Shown here: positions 1 through 7,991 of the stretch, one piece after another
Layout of the letters: every line of letters starts with the position of its first letter
Position numbering within the stretch: position 1 is the stretch's first letter
Source: Cyclobacterium xiamenense
GTDB taxonomy: Bacteria; Bacteroidota; Bacteroidia; Cytophagales; Cyclobacteriaceae
Direction: 5' to 3'
Assembly (NCBI RefSeq): GCF_009467825.1
Contig: NZ_WIOK01000004.1
Span: 186,001-250,000, forward strand
DNA: 64,000 nt
Translations under genes and position numbers: made by a program
The notes under the pieces: generated by a model
Databases searched by the model: none
Seen by the model: only the letters and a program-made list of their open reading frames with translations
Told to the model about the DNA's origin: nothing

Positions 1-203
1 AAGACTATGCAAAAGAAAAAGGGCAGAGCCTTTCCGACCTGGTTGAAAATTACTTCAAGCTGATTGCCATTAGCCGAAAGAAGATTCAACCCAACCAATT
101 GTCTCCAAGGATCCAAAGGTTAAGAGGGATCATTCAGGTAGACAGTGATTTTAATTACAAGGAAGTACTAAACGAAGAATTATCCAAACAGCATGGCCGC
201 TAG
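1..203 (+). CDS. Antitoxin C-terminus (DUF6364-like), 5' partial
   Basis: The gene enters from the left edge; its reading frame starts at base 3 and runs 66 codons to TAG at 201-203. The visible residues include a ribbon-helix-helix-type stretch (GQSLSDLVENYFKLI) followed by a basic linker and an acidic tail. This pattern is typical of the small DUF6364 antitoxins of Bacteroidota that precede PIN-domain toxins. It overlaps the following PIN gene by 11 bases, the usual coupling in type II toxin-antitoxin operons. The expected role is to bind and neutralise the toxin and to repress the operon. The N-terminus and promoter lie outside the window. The family call rests on short motifs plus context. 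Confidence 0.6.
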   Translation, partial: DYAKEKGQSLSDLVENYFKLIAISRKKIQPNQLSPRIQRLRGIIQVDSDFNYKEVLNEELSKQHGR

Positions 204-615
204 GATTTTTTTAGATTCAGATGTGGTAATCGATTTTTTCACAGATCGGGAACCGTTTGCGAATCCGGCAAGTGAAATATTTGATTTAAATGAACGAGGC
301 CAGTTGCAACTTTTTATTTCGGCAGTTAGTATTAATAATATTTAGTTTATCGTAAGGAAATACCTGGACCATAAAAGAGCCATTCTAATAATTGAAGAAC
401 TCACGGCTATGATTCAAATAGCAGGACCAACCCGAAATGAAATTATTCAAGCATTGAAAAATAATTTTAAGGATTTTGAAGATTCAATTCAATACTCCAC
501 GGCTTTGTCGATAGAGGGAATAGAAGCGATACTTACCCGCAATGTAAAAGATTATTTGAACTCGGAGATCGCGGTATTTTCTCCGGAAAATTATTTGAAA
601 TCAAGAGCAATCTAG
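193..615 (+). pseudogene. PIN-domain (VapC-like) toxin interrupted by an in-frame TAG
   Basis: Reading from ATG 193 in one frame to TAG 613-615 gives a 140-residue PIN-domain protein, but codon 51 (343-345) is TAG. The first part carries the first acidic cluster (LDSDVVIDFF; Asp8, Asp10, Asp14). After the stop the same frame resumes with FEDSIQYSTA and TRNVKDY, which are typical downstream PIN motifs. Such proteins are Mg-dependent ribonucleases held in check by the upstream antitoxin. Relatives usually have an aromatic residue after the SINNI segment, and TAG is one base from TAT or TAC (Tyr). No frame change is involved, so this is a clean nonsense mutation, a sequencing error or, less likely, a readthrough site. 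A restart at ATG 409 would lack the first catalytic Asp and should be inactive. Confidence 0.8.
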
Positions 616-828
616 TACAAACCAGGTTTGAGAATAACTACGAGGAATTCAAGCAAATACTCAATCGATAGCTGAGTGGCAGTTCAGAGTCTGGAAAAGT
701 TTATTGGTACCTTATAATTACACCATCTTTAATAAATTCAGACCATGGTGAGAGCGGTGTCAAATAAAAGAGAATTGCTTTCATTCTTTATACAGCGCAC
801 CTGAAACCTGACGCCCATAAACAAAATA

Positions 829-2112
829 ATGAATCTGACTAACGGCATTACCGAACTTGTAGAAGCCGGTGTGATTTCTCCCGAAACAGCCGCCAGTATA
901 CGGGCGTATTACAGGGAAAAAGGCGGACAGTCAAGCAATCGGCTATTTGTCGCCTTTGGGATAATTGGCGCGGTATTGGTTGGCCTTGGAATCATCTTGG
1001 TACTTGCGCACAATTGGGATGCGTTTTCGCGAACGGTAAAAACCTATTGGGCCTTTCTTCCGCTGCTCGTCGGACAGATTCTAGGTGGATTTGTGCTGCT
1101 AAAAAAACCGGTGAGTGTGGCATGGCGTGAAAGTAGCGCAGCTTTTTTGTTTTTCACTGTGGGAGCAAGCCTATCACTCCTTAGTCAGATTTACCACCTA
1201 CCGGGAGAATTGAGCGTATTCCTGCTTACCTGGATGCTGCTTTGCCTCCCATTGATCTATGTGATGCAATCGTCCATCACTTCCCTACTTTACCTGATCG
1301 GAATTACCTTCTATGCTGCCGAGACAAGCTACTGGACCTACCCAGGCACCGAAGCCTATTATTACTGGCTACTATTGCTGTCTATCATGCCTCATTATTA
1401 CCTGCTGGGTAGGAAAAATCCAGAAAGTAATTTCATGATTTTCCATAATTGGATCCTTCCGCTTTCAGTGATCATTACCCTGGGGACGATTGCAGGTACC
1501 GTAGATGAACTAATGATTCCGGCTTATTTTAGCCTTTTTGGGCTTAGTTATTGGATAGGGGAGCTGGACTTTTTTGCCAGGCAGAAGCTGATAAACAACG
1601 GGTACACGGTTCTGGGATTCGTGGGGACAATGGTGCTACTGCTGACGGTAAGTTTTGGTTGGTTCTGGGAGCACTTGAGAAACGAAGATTTCACTTGGAA
1701 CGAGGTCATTGCATCACCGGAATTTCTGGCAGCGGTCGTACTCACCGTACTTGGGGCCAGCCTACTTGTCCTGCACCTGAAAAACAAATCATGGAAGGAA
1801 GCCAAGCCAATGGGGGTTGTTTTTATTTTATTTATTCCCATTTTCATTAGTGGGCTATCCTCATCCCTTTCCGTCCTGTTCGTTAATCTATTGGTTTGTG
1901 CAATCGGTATTTTTAACATCAGAGATGGCGGCAGGTTAAACAACTTAGGGACATTGAACCTGGGTTTGCTGATAATTGTCGCTTTGGTGGTTTGTCGGTT
2001 CTTCGATACGAATTTAAGTTTTATCCTAAGAGGAGGCTTGTTTGTTTTGGTTGGCATTGGCTTCATCGTTGCCAATTTCTGGATGCTCAAAAAGAGAAAA
2101 TCAAATGAGTAG
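829..2112 (+). CDS. DUF2157 multi-pass membrane protein
   Basis: This is a 427-residue integral membrane protein. The first ~50 residues are soluble (MNLTNGITELVEAGVISPET), matching the start of the DUF2157 domain. They are followed by about eleven hydrophobic segments (for example residues ~40-60, 75-95, 105-125, then regularly to the C-terminus) and a short basic tail. No catalytic motif is visible and the biochemical role of DUF2157 is unknown. The next gene starts inside its last codons (8-base overlap), and pairing with a GDYXXLXY protein is the common arrangement for this family. The two probably act together in the cytoplasmic membrane. Confidence 0.8.
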   Translation: MNLTNGITELVEAGVISPETAASIRAYYREKGGQSSNRLFVAFGIIGAVLVGLGIILVLAHNWDAFSRTVKTYWAFLPLLVGQILGGFVLLKKPVSVAWRESSAAFLFFTVGASLSLLSQIYHLPGELSVFLLTWMLLCLPLIYVMQSSITSLLYLIGITFYAAETSYWTYPGTEAYYYWLLLLSIMPHYYLLGRKNPESNFMIFHNWILPLSVIITLGTIAGTVDELMIPAYFSLFGLSYWIGELDFFARQKLINNGYTVLGFVGTMVLLLTVSFGWFWEHLRNEDFTWNEVIASPEFLAAVVLTVLGASLLVLHLKNKSWKEAKPMGVVFILFIPIFISGLSSSLSVLFVNLLVCAIGIFNIRDGGRLNNLGTLNLGLLIIVALVVCRFFDTNLSFILRGGLFVLVGIGFIVANFWMLKKRKSNE

Positions 2113-2686
2113 CAAAAAGATCGCATTGCTTGCATTTGTTTGTATCGCCCTGGTGCAGTTGTATGTGCCGGCCAGAATGATTCTTGACAGGGAAGACATT
2201 CTGAGTACCGGGAAGGAATATAGATTCAAGACCCAGCCAATTGACCCCAATGACCCATTTAGAGGAAGATTTATAGCGCTTTACTACGAAGAAGCGGTGA
2301 TTGCGGTTCAAAACGAGGCGGATTGGCTGCCCGGTGAAACGATTTTTGTGCTGCTGACAAGGGACAACGAAGGATTTGCCAAAACGCAGGGCGTTTCAAA
2401 GGAACCCCCCACTATGAATCGAGACTTTTTGAAAGCCAAGGTGGCTTACGTGACGGATAACGGCACAAACAAGCTAACGCTTGACTACCCATTCGACCGG
2501 TACTACATGGAAGAATCAAAAGCGTACGATGCCGAATTGGCTTACCGTGAATCCCAGCTGGACACCACGCAGACGGCCTATGCGGTGGTACGTATCAAAT
2601 CAGGAGAAGCGGTTTTACAAGAGGTGGTGATTAATGGGGTTCCTATCCGGGAATTGGTACTAAACAGGCAGAACCATCAAGAATAG
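2105..2686 (+). CDS. GDYXXLXY-domain membrane-anchored protein
   Basis: The product has 193 residues: one N-terminal hydrophobic anchor (residues ~5-24, KIALLAFVCIALVQLYV) and a soluble extracytoplasmic domain. The family-defining motif appears in variant form as FRGRFIALYYE, where the usual GDY is GRF. I chose ATG 2105 because it begins right at the anchor and overlaps the DUF2157 stop by 8 bases, the coupled arrangement normal for this pair. The open frame continues upstream to 2042, but that part only shadows the DUF2157 gene. Function is unknown; a membrane complex with the upstream protein is inferred from pairing alone. Confidence 0.75.
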   Translation: MSSKKIALLAFVCIALVQLYVPARMILDREDILSTGKEYRFKTQPIDPNDPFRGRFIALYYEEAVIAVQNEADWLPGETIFVLLTRDNEGFAKTQGVSKEPPTMNRDFLKAKVAYVTDNGTNKLTLDYPFDRYYMEESKAYDAELAYRESQLDTTQTAYAVVRIKSGEAVLQEVVINGVPIRELVLNRQNHQE

Positions 2687-3160
2687 ACGAAGGCAGGAAA
2701 TAGGGCGGTGCCATTTACTTTGTAGTGCACGGCTATGGTTTCTTATTCCGCAATGAATAATGGCAACATCAGTAGTACCTGCACATTTACAATCTTCCGA
2801 AAGGGGGTACATGGGTATTTCGAATTAAGGGAGCTGCATACACCAACTGGGGTAGTAGTCCCGGGTAATGGATGTAGGGCTGATCAGGCATAGAATGGAA
2901 CGTCTTATGCAAAAGCAAACCAGGCTATCAAATAGCTGCCGAAAAGGCGGGAAGCAACTGTTTAGTGGGTGTTTTCTTAGGTTCTGAACAAGATAATTAC
3001 TGATTCCGATGGTTTTATGATCCTAAGTTCTTAATTTAAATCCGGAAATTGAGGATCAAGAGGGGGGCAAAGGATTCGTTTACAAGCAACGCCGCTGCCT
3101 TCAGGAGATAGCGTTATATGGTGTTACTTACTGTTTTACATACAACCAACTTCCAATTAT
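2687..3160. other. Intergenic stretch with possible decayed coding sequence
   Basis: No intact gene is visible in this 474-base gap. In one forward frame starting at 2707 there are short protein-like stretches (for example GAIYFVVHGYGFLFRNE, then KGGTWVFRIKGAAY, later GYQIAAEKAGSN and FRWFYDP) separated by several stop codons. This could be an old pseudogene of a secreted protein, but I cannot name a family and chance is not excluded. The 3' part holds the inverted repeat annotated at 3088-3115. Confidence 0.35.
3088..3115. repeat. AACGC/GCGTT inverted repeat upstream of the DUF4160/DUF2442 pair
   Basis: AACGC at 3088-3092 is mirrored by GCGTT at 3111-3115 with an 18-base spacer, followed by ATATG. 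The arrangement recalls the outer arms of integron attC sites (RYYYAAC ... GTTRRRY). It is shorter than a normal attC and the right arm does not fit the consensus fully, so this is only a suggestion. Confidence 0.3.
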
Positions 3161-3397
3161 ATGCCAACAGTTTTGCGAATAGGCCCTTTCCGGTTTTTCT
3201 TCTTCAGCAATGAAGGAAACGAACCTCCCCATATTCATGTTGAATCAGGTGAAGGCTATGCGAAATTTTGGCTGGAACCGGTTGAATTAGCTAATTCAAC
3301 AAATTTTAGTGCACCTGAATTAAATAAATTACGTAAATTAACAGAGGAACACAAAGAGTTAATACTAAAGAACTGGCATGAGTACTTTAACGGATAA
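3161..3397 (+). CDS. DUF4160 protein, first gene of a toxin-antitoxin-like pair
   Basis: The 78-residue protein has the DUF4160 signature: an aromatic-rich N-terminus (FRFFFFSNEG), then the conserved EPPHIHVE segment with two histidines around residues 27-29, and a C-terminal helix with HKELILKNWHEYF. DUF4160 proteins are almost always encoded with a DUF2442 partner, and the pair is treated as a putative type II toxin-antitoxin module whose mechanism is unproven. The downstream gene starts 20 bases before this gene's end, so the two are translationally coupled. The local sequence is AT-richer than the flanking genes and the pair is bracketed by inverted repeats, which suggests it moves as a unit. 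Confidence 0.8.
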   Translation: MPTVLRIGPFRFFFFSNEGNEPPHIHVESGEGYAKFWLEPVELANSTNFSAPELNKLRKLTEEHKELILKNWHEYFNG

Positions 3398-3614
3398 AAA
3401 AATCAATAGAGCCAAAAAAGTCTGGTTTACGGAAGAAAGGCTTTATGTACTTTTGGAAGATGGAAGAGAAATCGGTACTCCAATTGAATGGTTTCCCAAA
3501 CTTCGGCACGCTTCAAAAGAACATTTAAATAATTGGAGGTTAATTGGAGGAGGAATTGGAATTCACTGGGAAGGCCTTGATGAAGATCTCTCAGTTAATG
3601 GATTATTAAAATAA
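3378..3614 (+). CDS. DUF2442 protein, second gene of a toxin-antitoxin-like pair
   Basis: The 78-residue protein contains the DUF2442 features: a beta-rich core (VWFTEERLYVLLEDGREI), the conserved PIEWFPKLRHAS segment, and the C-terminal GIGIHWEGLDEDLSVNGLL motif shared by nearly all members. It overlaps the DUF4160 gene and would be made from the same transcript. The family is thought to be the partner, probably the DNA-binding or antitoxin-like member, of DUF4160, but which of the two is toxic is not established. Start ATG 3378 gives the full domain. Confidence 0.8.
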   Translation: MSTLTDKKINRAKKVWFTEERLYVLLEDGREIGTPIEWFPKLRHASKEHLNNWRLIGGGIGIHWEGLDEDLSVNGLLK

Positions 3615-3631
3615 GGGAATGTTAGCTCAAC

Positions 3632-3667
3632 GCTGTCTGGCTTCCCTTCGGGGGCCAGCCTCACAGC
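3632..3667. repeat. Long imperfect hairpin downstream of DUF2442
   Basis: GCTGT (3632-3636) pairs with ACAGC (3663-3667), and GGCT (3639-3642) with AGCC (3657-3660), with unpaired CT/TC in between and a TTCG-containing loop. It is preceded by GTTAGCTCAACGC, whose GCTCAAC fits the integron R'' consensus RYYYAAC. A bulged stem of this kind could be part of an attC-like recombination site. It lacks a T-run, so a simple terminator is less likely. No matching right-hand GTTRRRY was found. Confidence 0.4.
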
Positions 3668-3906
3668 CGGATCATGATGCCATGCTACCGTTCTTAGCAA
3701 AACCGTTGCCTCCAAGCCATTTGCGTCTCAATCAATACTTTTCGGTTTTAACTGTAATCTAATCAGCTATAAAACACTGCATTTCTGTACAGTTTCGAAA
3801 AAATCGCCTCTTGACCCTGGTCAATACAGGCTTCCAAGCTTAGTTGTTAAGTGCGGCGGCACGTACGTCTATATTTCTGGTAAGTCGAACCAACCCCATT
3901 CCTACG

Positions 3907-4389
3907 ATGCCCTTAAACCAAACGGAACGCCAGATTTTACGCACACACCTCATCGAATCGCTAAGTGGCGAAAAAGCACACATGACTTTCGATAGGGCCG
4001 TGACCGACTTTCCGCTGGAGGCCATCAATAAAAAAGTTTCGGGCATTCCCCATTCTCCCTGGTTCCTGGTAGAACACATGCGAAGGGCGCAGCGGGATAT
4101 CATCGAATTTATAAACAACCCCAACTACCGGGAAAGGAAATGGCCGGAGGACTATTGGCCAACATCCGAAGCAGATCCGCATACCTGGAACCAATCTACA
4201 GAAGGTTTTTTTGCCGACCGAAAAGAACTGATCCAGCTGGTAGAAGATGATTCAATTGACCTGTTTGCCCCCATTGCGCATGCTCCGGATTACACGATAC
4301 TCCGGGAAATTATCCTCATGGCCAATCACCACTCCTACCATACCGGGCAATTGATATATCTCAAACGAATTTTCGATGAATGTCGGTAA
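3907..4389 (+). CDS. DinB-superfamily protein
   Basis: This 160-residue helical protein belongs to the DinB/YfiT four-helix-bundle superfamily. The characteristic histidines are seen in HSPWFLVEHMRRAQ (second helix) and in ANHHSYHTGQ near the C-terminus, which together would bind a divalent metal. The NYRERKWPEDYWP segment is typical of one DinB subgroup common in Bacteroidota. The family contains metal-dependent thiol transferases and stress-induced proteins, but this subgroup's substrate is unknown. I start at ATG 3907, because the upstream extension from 3844 is not domain-like. The neighbours give no functional hint. Confidence 0.75.
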   Translation: MPLNQTERQILRTHLIESLSGEKAHMTFDRAVTDFPLEAINKKVSGIPHSPWFLVEHMRRAQRDIIEFINNPNYRERKWPEDYWPTSEADPHTWNQSTEGFFADRKELIQLVEDDSIDLFAPIAHAPDYTILREIILMANHHSYHTGQLIYLKRIFDECR

Positions 4390-4495
4390 CCTTTTTCCAC
4401 AGGCGCTGTACCGGCAAGCCTTACGTTTGATGAGCGTAGTTTTGCCGGTACCCGATGCCTTCCGTTCCTTTCTGCAATTTCCAGGTATGCAGGGC

Positions 4496-5449
4496 ATGAG
4501 GTTTGGAACCCAACGTTCGAATAAATTCCCTGCAGGTATTGGCATGGCGGCGTCCGTATGGCTACTTTTCTTTGTAGGGGGTTTTTCCAGTTCCGCTCAA
4601 ACGGCAGATTCCGCAAGCCACGAAGGTGCGCCCAAAGCAAGGCTCACAGTAGTGGCCGGTACCGGGGTCCTGGGCTTTACTGCTGGCCTGCTTTATCTAT
4701 CCGAGATTTGGTATGCAGATAGCCAACGCGTCCCTTTTCAATTCTACAGGGACCACACCGGTTGGTTGCAGATGGACAAGTTTGCCCATAGCTATGTGGC
4801 GTATCAGCAGAGTTATTGGGGATACGAAGCCTTGCGCTGGGCGGGCGTAAGCAGGTCAAAAGCATTGTGGATAGGTGGTTCATTGGGATTTGTTCTGCAA
4901 CTACCTATCGAACTGTTTGACGGCATGTACGAAGGATACGGATTTTCCTGGTCTGATGTGGCCGCCAACACGGTAGGATCGGCAATTTTTATTGGCCAGG
5001 AAATGGCATGGGGTGAGCAACGCATGCTTCCCAAATTCTCTTTTTACCCCTCACCGTACGCGTCTTTACGTCCCGGCACACTAGGTAGGACGCTTGGGGC
5101 CCAACTTGTGCAGGATTACAATGCACAAACGTATTGGTTTTCTTTCAGCCCGGGTAGTTTCTTTGATTGGGACAACTGGCCGCCATGGCTATGCCTGTCA
5201 ATAGGGTACAGCGGGGAAGGAATGCTGGGGGAATTTGAAAATCCCGATTTTATCAACGGTGAGTCGGTTAAGCACATATACCGGTATCGGCAGTACTTTA
5301 TCAGCCTTGATATGGATTTGCGCAAGATCAAAACCCGACATGGATTTCTTAAAGGACTTTTTCATGCCATGAACATGATCAAGATTCCGGCGCCCGCTAT
5401 GGAGTTCAATACAAAAAACGGCCTGCGTTTTAGACCCGTATATTACTGA
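4496..5449 (+). CDS. DUF2279 (YfiM-like) exported protein
   Basis: The product is about 317 residues with an N-terminal signal peptide (hydrophobic MAASVWLLFFVGGF, likely cleavage after SSSAQ). A DUF2279 domain follows: a membrane-associated helix (TGVLGFTAGLLYLSEIWY), then QMDKFAHSYVAYQQSYWGYEAL, which carries the family's conserved Asp-Lys-Phe-Ala-His motif, and ELFDGMYEGYGFSWSDVAANTVG. The family is predicted to sit in the envelope and its activity is unknown. ATG 4496 and ATG 4544 both give a plausible signal peptide. The upstream start at 4376, inside the DinB gene, adds a non-signal extension and is unlikely. The C-terminal half contains beta-rich segments suggestive of outer-membrane association. 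Confidence 0.7.
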   Translation: MRFGTQRSNKFPAGIGMAASVWLLFFVGGFSSSAQTADSASHEGAPKARLTVVAGTGVLGFTAGLLYLSEIWYADSQRVPFQFYRDHTGWLQMDKFAHSYVAYQQSYWGYEALRWAGVSRSKALWIGGSLGFVLQLPIELFDGMYEGYGFSWSDVAANTVGSAIFIGQEMAWGEQRMLPKFSFYPSPYASLRPGTLGRTLGAQLVQDYNAQTYWFSFSPGSFFDWDNWPPWLCLSIGYSGEGMLGEFENPDFINGESVKHIYRYRQYFISLDMDLRKIKTRHGFLKGLFHAMNMIKIPAPAMEFNTKNGLRFRPVYY

Positions 5450-5651
5450 GGGTACTATTGCCGGAGACGTAATCAGTTTTGCCGGAGCCGTCGCTATTCC
5501 TGCATCGAACGCATGATTTTTGGGTACCGAACGAACGTGGAGGGAAAAAATAAGTATCGGTAGCCTCATAGAGGGTATTTTAATGCGGCATTCCCAGCAG
5601 ATTTCGCCTAATATTCCTTACCTTAATCCTCAGGCAACCGAAGATCCAACT

Positions 5652-7265
5652 ATGGGAACAATCAAAAAACCAGGAATATATATCGAAGAAAAAAATGCCT
5701 TCCCTTCTTCGGTGGTGGAAGTACCAAGTGCGGTTCCGGCTTTTATCGGGTATACGGCCAAAAGCCCAGCAAACCAACACAGACGTATTACCTCATTTGC
5801 CGAATTTGAACAGTTTTTTGGTGGACCACCTTCCCGCCTGTTTCGGCTTTTTGGGCACAAAGAAGAATCGAGCCAATTGGAACCGGGAACGGCGGCTAAG
5901 GAAAGCACCAACAAAAAAGTAGTAGATGAACCGATTGGCGAAATTCATGGCTATAGCCTGACTAGGGTAGGACCGGAATACCGGCTCTACGCCGCCATGC
6001 GCTTGTTTTTCGGAAATGGTGGCGGTACCTGCCATGTTGTATCTGTTGGAAACTACAAGGATACAGAAAAGATTCAGGCAGCGAGCCTACTTGAAGGTCT
6101 GGAGGCGTTGGAAAAGGAAATGGAACCCACCCTGGTACTGGTTCCCGATGCCGTAGCGCTGGATACAGCCGAGGCATTTTACGGCGTTTGCCGCGAGGTA
6201 ATTGCCCATTGCGCGCAGATGGGGAACCGTATGGCCATTTTGGATGTGTACCAGGGCTACAAAGCTTTGCAAAATCCCTGGGGCGGGAAGTCCGTTGTGG
6301 AATGGTTCCGCGAAGAGATCGGCACTGAATCACTCAGCTACGCCGCCGCCTATTATCCCTGGCTGGAAACAACGATCGTAAACGAATCGGATCTGTCCTT
6401 TCAAAATCTGACGGACGATAGCCTGGGCCGGCTGGTTGAAATGATCTGTGGGGAACTTTCCTTAGTCGATCACCCCGAAAATGAATCAAAAAGCGAAGCC
6501 CTACGAAAGGAGCGGATTTTATCTCTGGTAAAACAACTTCCCGATTATACATCAGCTGCCTTGAATAGCTGGGACGATAATCCCGATACTTCCGGTAAAT
6601 TGTCTCCCGCTGACTTGCACCGCACGCTTTTGACGGTAAGTCATTCCTATAGCTCACTAATGGGATTGCTGCGAAAGTACCTCAATCAGCTACCTCCGGC
6701 GCCAGCAATGGCCGGGTTGTACACCTTGGTGGATTCCACGAGCGGGGTTTGGAAAGCCCCCGCCAACCTCTCCCTTAATTCCGTCATTGCCCCGTCGGTA
6801 TCCATTTCCTCAGAAGAGCAGGAGTACCTAAATACCCCCTTGGATGGAAAAGCGGTCAATGCCATCCGCTCATTTGTGGGAGCAGGGGTGCTGGTTTGGG
6901 GCGCGCGCACGTTGAATGGAAACAGTACCGACTGGCGATACATTCCTGTGCGACGGACCGCGATGGTACTCGAACAATCGATGCTGTTTGCGGTCAAAGC
7001 CTATACCTTTGAACCCAATCAGGCTGCTACCTGGATCACTATCAAATCCATGCTGGAAAACTTCCTGACACAGCAATGGAAAACGGGCGCCCTGGCCGGT
7101 GCGCGTCCTGCGGATGCTTTCTCGGTACATATTGGTCTGGGGGAAACGATGACGGTAGAGGACATTCGGAACGGTATCCTGCGGGTAAGGGTTTTGGTAG
7201 CCCTGAGCCAACCCGCTGAGTTTATCGAAATATCCTTTGAACAACCCATGGAAAAGCATAACTAA
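5652..7265 (+). CDS. Contractile tail sheath family protein (solitary)
   Basis: The product is about 537 residues. The N-terminus (IKKPGIYIEEKNAFPSSVVE, then AVPAFIGYT) matches phage-tail-sheath proteins of the contractile injection systems found in Bacteroidota. The C-terminus (WKTGALAGARPADAFSVHIG, then GETMTVEDIRNGILRV and PAEFIEISF) matches the conserved sheath core that forms the handshake between subunits. These proteins polymerise around a tail tube and contract to drive it into a target. I start at ATG 5652 because family members begin just before the K-PG-Y-EE motif; ATG 5583 and 5520 are possible longer starts. No tube, baseplate, spike or ATPase gene lies next to it, which is odd for a gene that normally sits in a large cluster. 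Confidence 0.8.
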   Translation: MGTIKKPGIYIEEKNAFPSSVVEVPSAVPAFIGYTAKSPANQHRRITSFAEFEQFFGGPPSRLFRLFGHKEESSQLEPGTAAKESTNKKVVDEPIGEIHGYSLTRVGPEYRLYAAMRLFFGNGGGTCHVVSVGNYKDTEKIQAASLLEGLEALEKEMEPTLVLVPDAVALDTAEAFYGVCREVIAHCAQMGNRMAILDVYQGYKALQNPWGGKSVVEWFREEIGTESLSYAAAYYPWLETTIVNESDLSFQNLTDDSLGRLVEMICGELSLVDHPENESKSEALRKERILSLVKQLPDYTSAALNSWDDNPDTSGKLSPADLHRTLLTVSHSYSSLMGLLRKYLNQLPPAPAMAGLYTLVDSTSGVWKAPANLSLNSVIAPSVSISSEEQEYLNTPLDGKAVNAIRSFVGAGVLVWGARTLNGNSTDWRYIPVRRTAMVLEQSMLFAVKAYTFEPNQAATWITIKSMLENFLTQQWKTGALAGARPADAFSVHIGLGETMTVEDIRNGILRVRVLVALSQPAEFIEISFEQPMEKHN

Positions 7266-7457
7266 TTCCGAAAGTTGGATGGCCCCGGGTAGGATTTTCC
7301 GCTTCCTTGAGAATACAAAAATGGCAGGCCAAATGGAGTTGGAAGAAAGCGATGGAGGTAATTGCTACCGGCGCATGTGTGCAAGGCCATTTCAAGTCGG
7401 AGTCGGCCCAGGTGATGACCGCTAGAAAATGATTTTAACACCGCATTACAGATAAAA

Positions 7458-7991
7458 ATGAGAACAGACTGGAAATACCGCCTGATGCTTGCTTTTCAAA
7501 TGGGCGTGCTATACACCCTTGGAATTTGGGCAATGGACTATTTTTCGGGTGAAACCCGGTATTCGCCAGAGGGCTTACTGGTTCGGGGACTGTTTTTTGG
7601 TCTTTCCTTTGGTTTGGTATTCCCCTATATCTTTAATCGGCTGGGGGGAGCGGTGTTTAGCAAAATTGACGCGGGCATCCATCCGGTACTGGATCCGGGG
7701 GAAGAAATCCAGCGAGAAGCATCCGCCACCCTTTTCAAAGGCATGGAAGGAGTAGGAGGCAAACTGTTTTTAACTAACAAAAAACTTATTTTCAAGTCCC
7801 ACGCGCTGAACATACAAAAAGGGCAAACGGATATTGACTATAAAACGATCTCCGGGGTTGAAAAAAGGGAGGCGAGAAAAAGGGGGTATCCCGGTATTCG
7901 CGTTCACACGAAAGCGGGTAGGGAATACCAAATAGTCGTGGAAGAAGCTGAGGATTTGATCGCAGATCTCAGCAAAAGGATTGTGGGATGA
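7458..7991 (+). CDS. GRAM-domain membrane protein
   Basis: This 177-residue protein has two hydrophobic segments near the N-terminus (residues ~10-27 and ~40-62), then a soluble domain from about residue 80. The soluble part (EEIQREASATLFKG, GGKLFLTNKKLIFKSH, then IDYKTISGVEKR) has the order and motifs of a GRAM/PH-like fold: the residues Leu-x-Asn-x-x-Leu-x-Phe followed by a strand ending in an Ile-x-x-Val/Glu pattern. GRAM domains bind lipids or proteins. It is probably a cytoplasmic-membrane protein whose lipid-binding-like domain faces inward. No partner is evident; the sheath gene lies 190 bases upstream on the same strand. Confidence 0.65.
   Translation: MRTDWKYRLMLAFQMGVLYTLGIWAMDYFSGETRYSPEGLLVRGLFFGLSFGLVFPYIFNRLGGAVFSKIDAGIHPVLDPGEEIQREASATLFKGMEGVGGKLFLTNKKLIFKSHALNIQKGQTDIDYKTISGVEKREARKRGYPGIRVHTKAGREYQIVVEEAEDLIADLSKRIVG

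Noticed and set aside
2876-2990. Possible transposase remnant (a frame reading GLIRHRMERLMQKQ)
   Set aside because: Only a short basic stretch resembles an IS3-type protein; there are no terminal repeats or further motifs.
7237-7425. Small open frame after the sheath gene
   Set aside because: It overlaps the sheath 3' end, has no family features, and a second frame over the same bases is equally protein-like.
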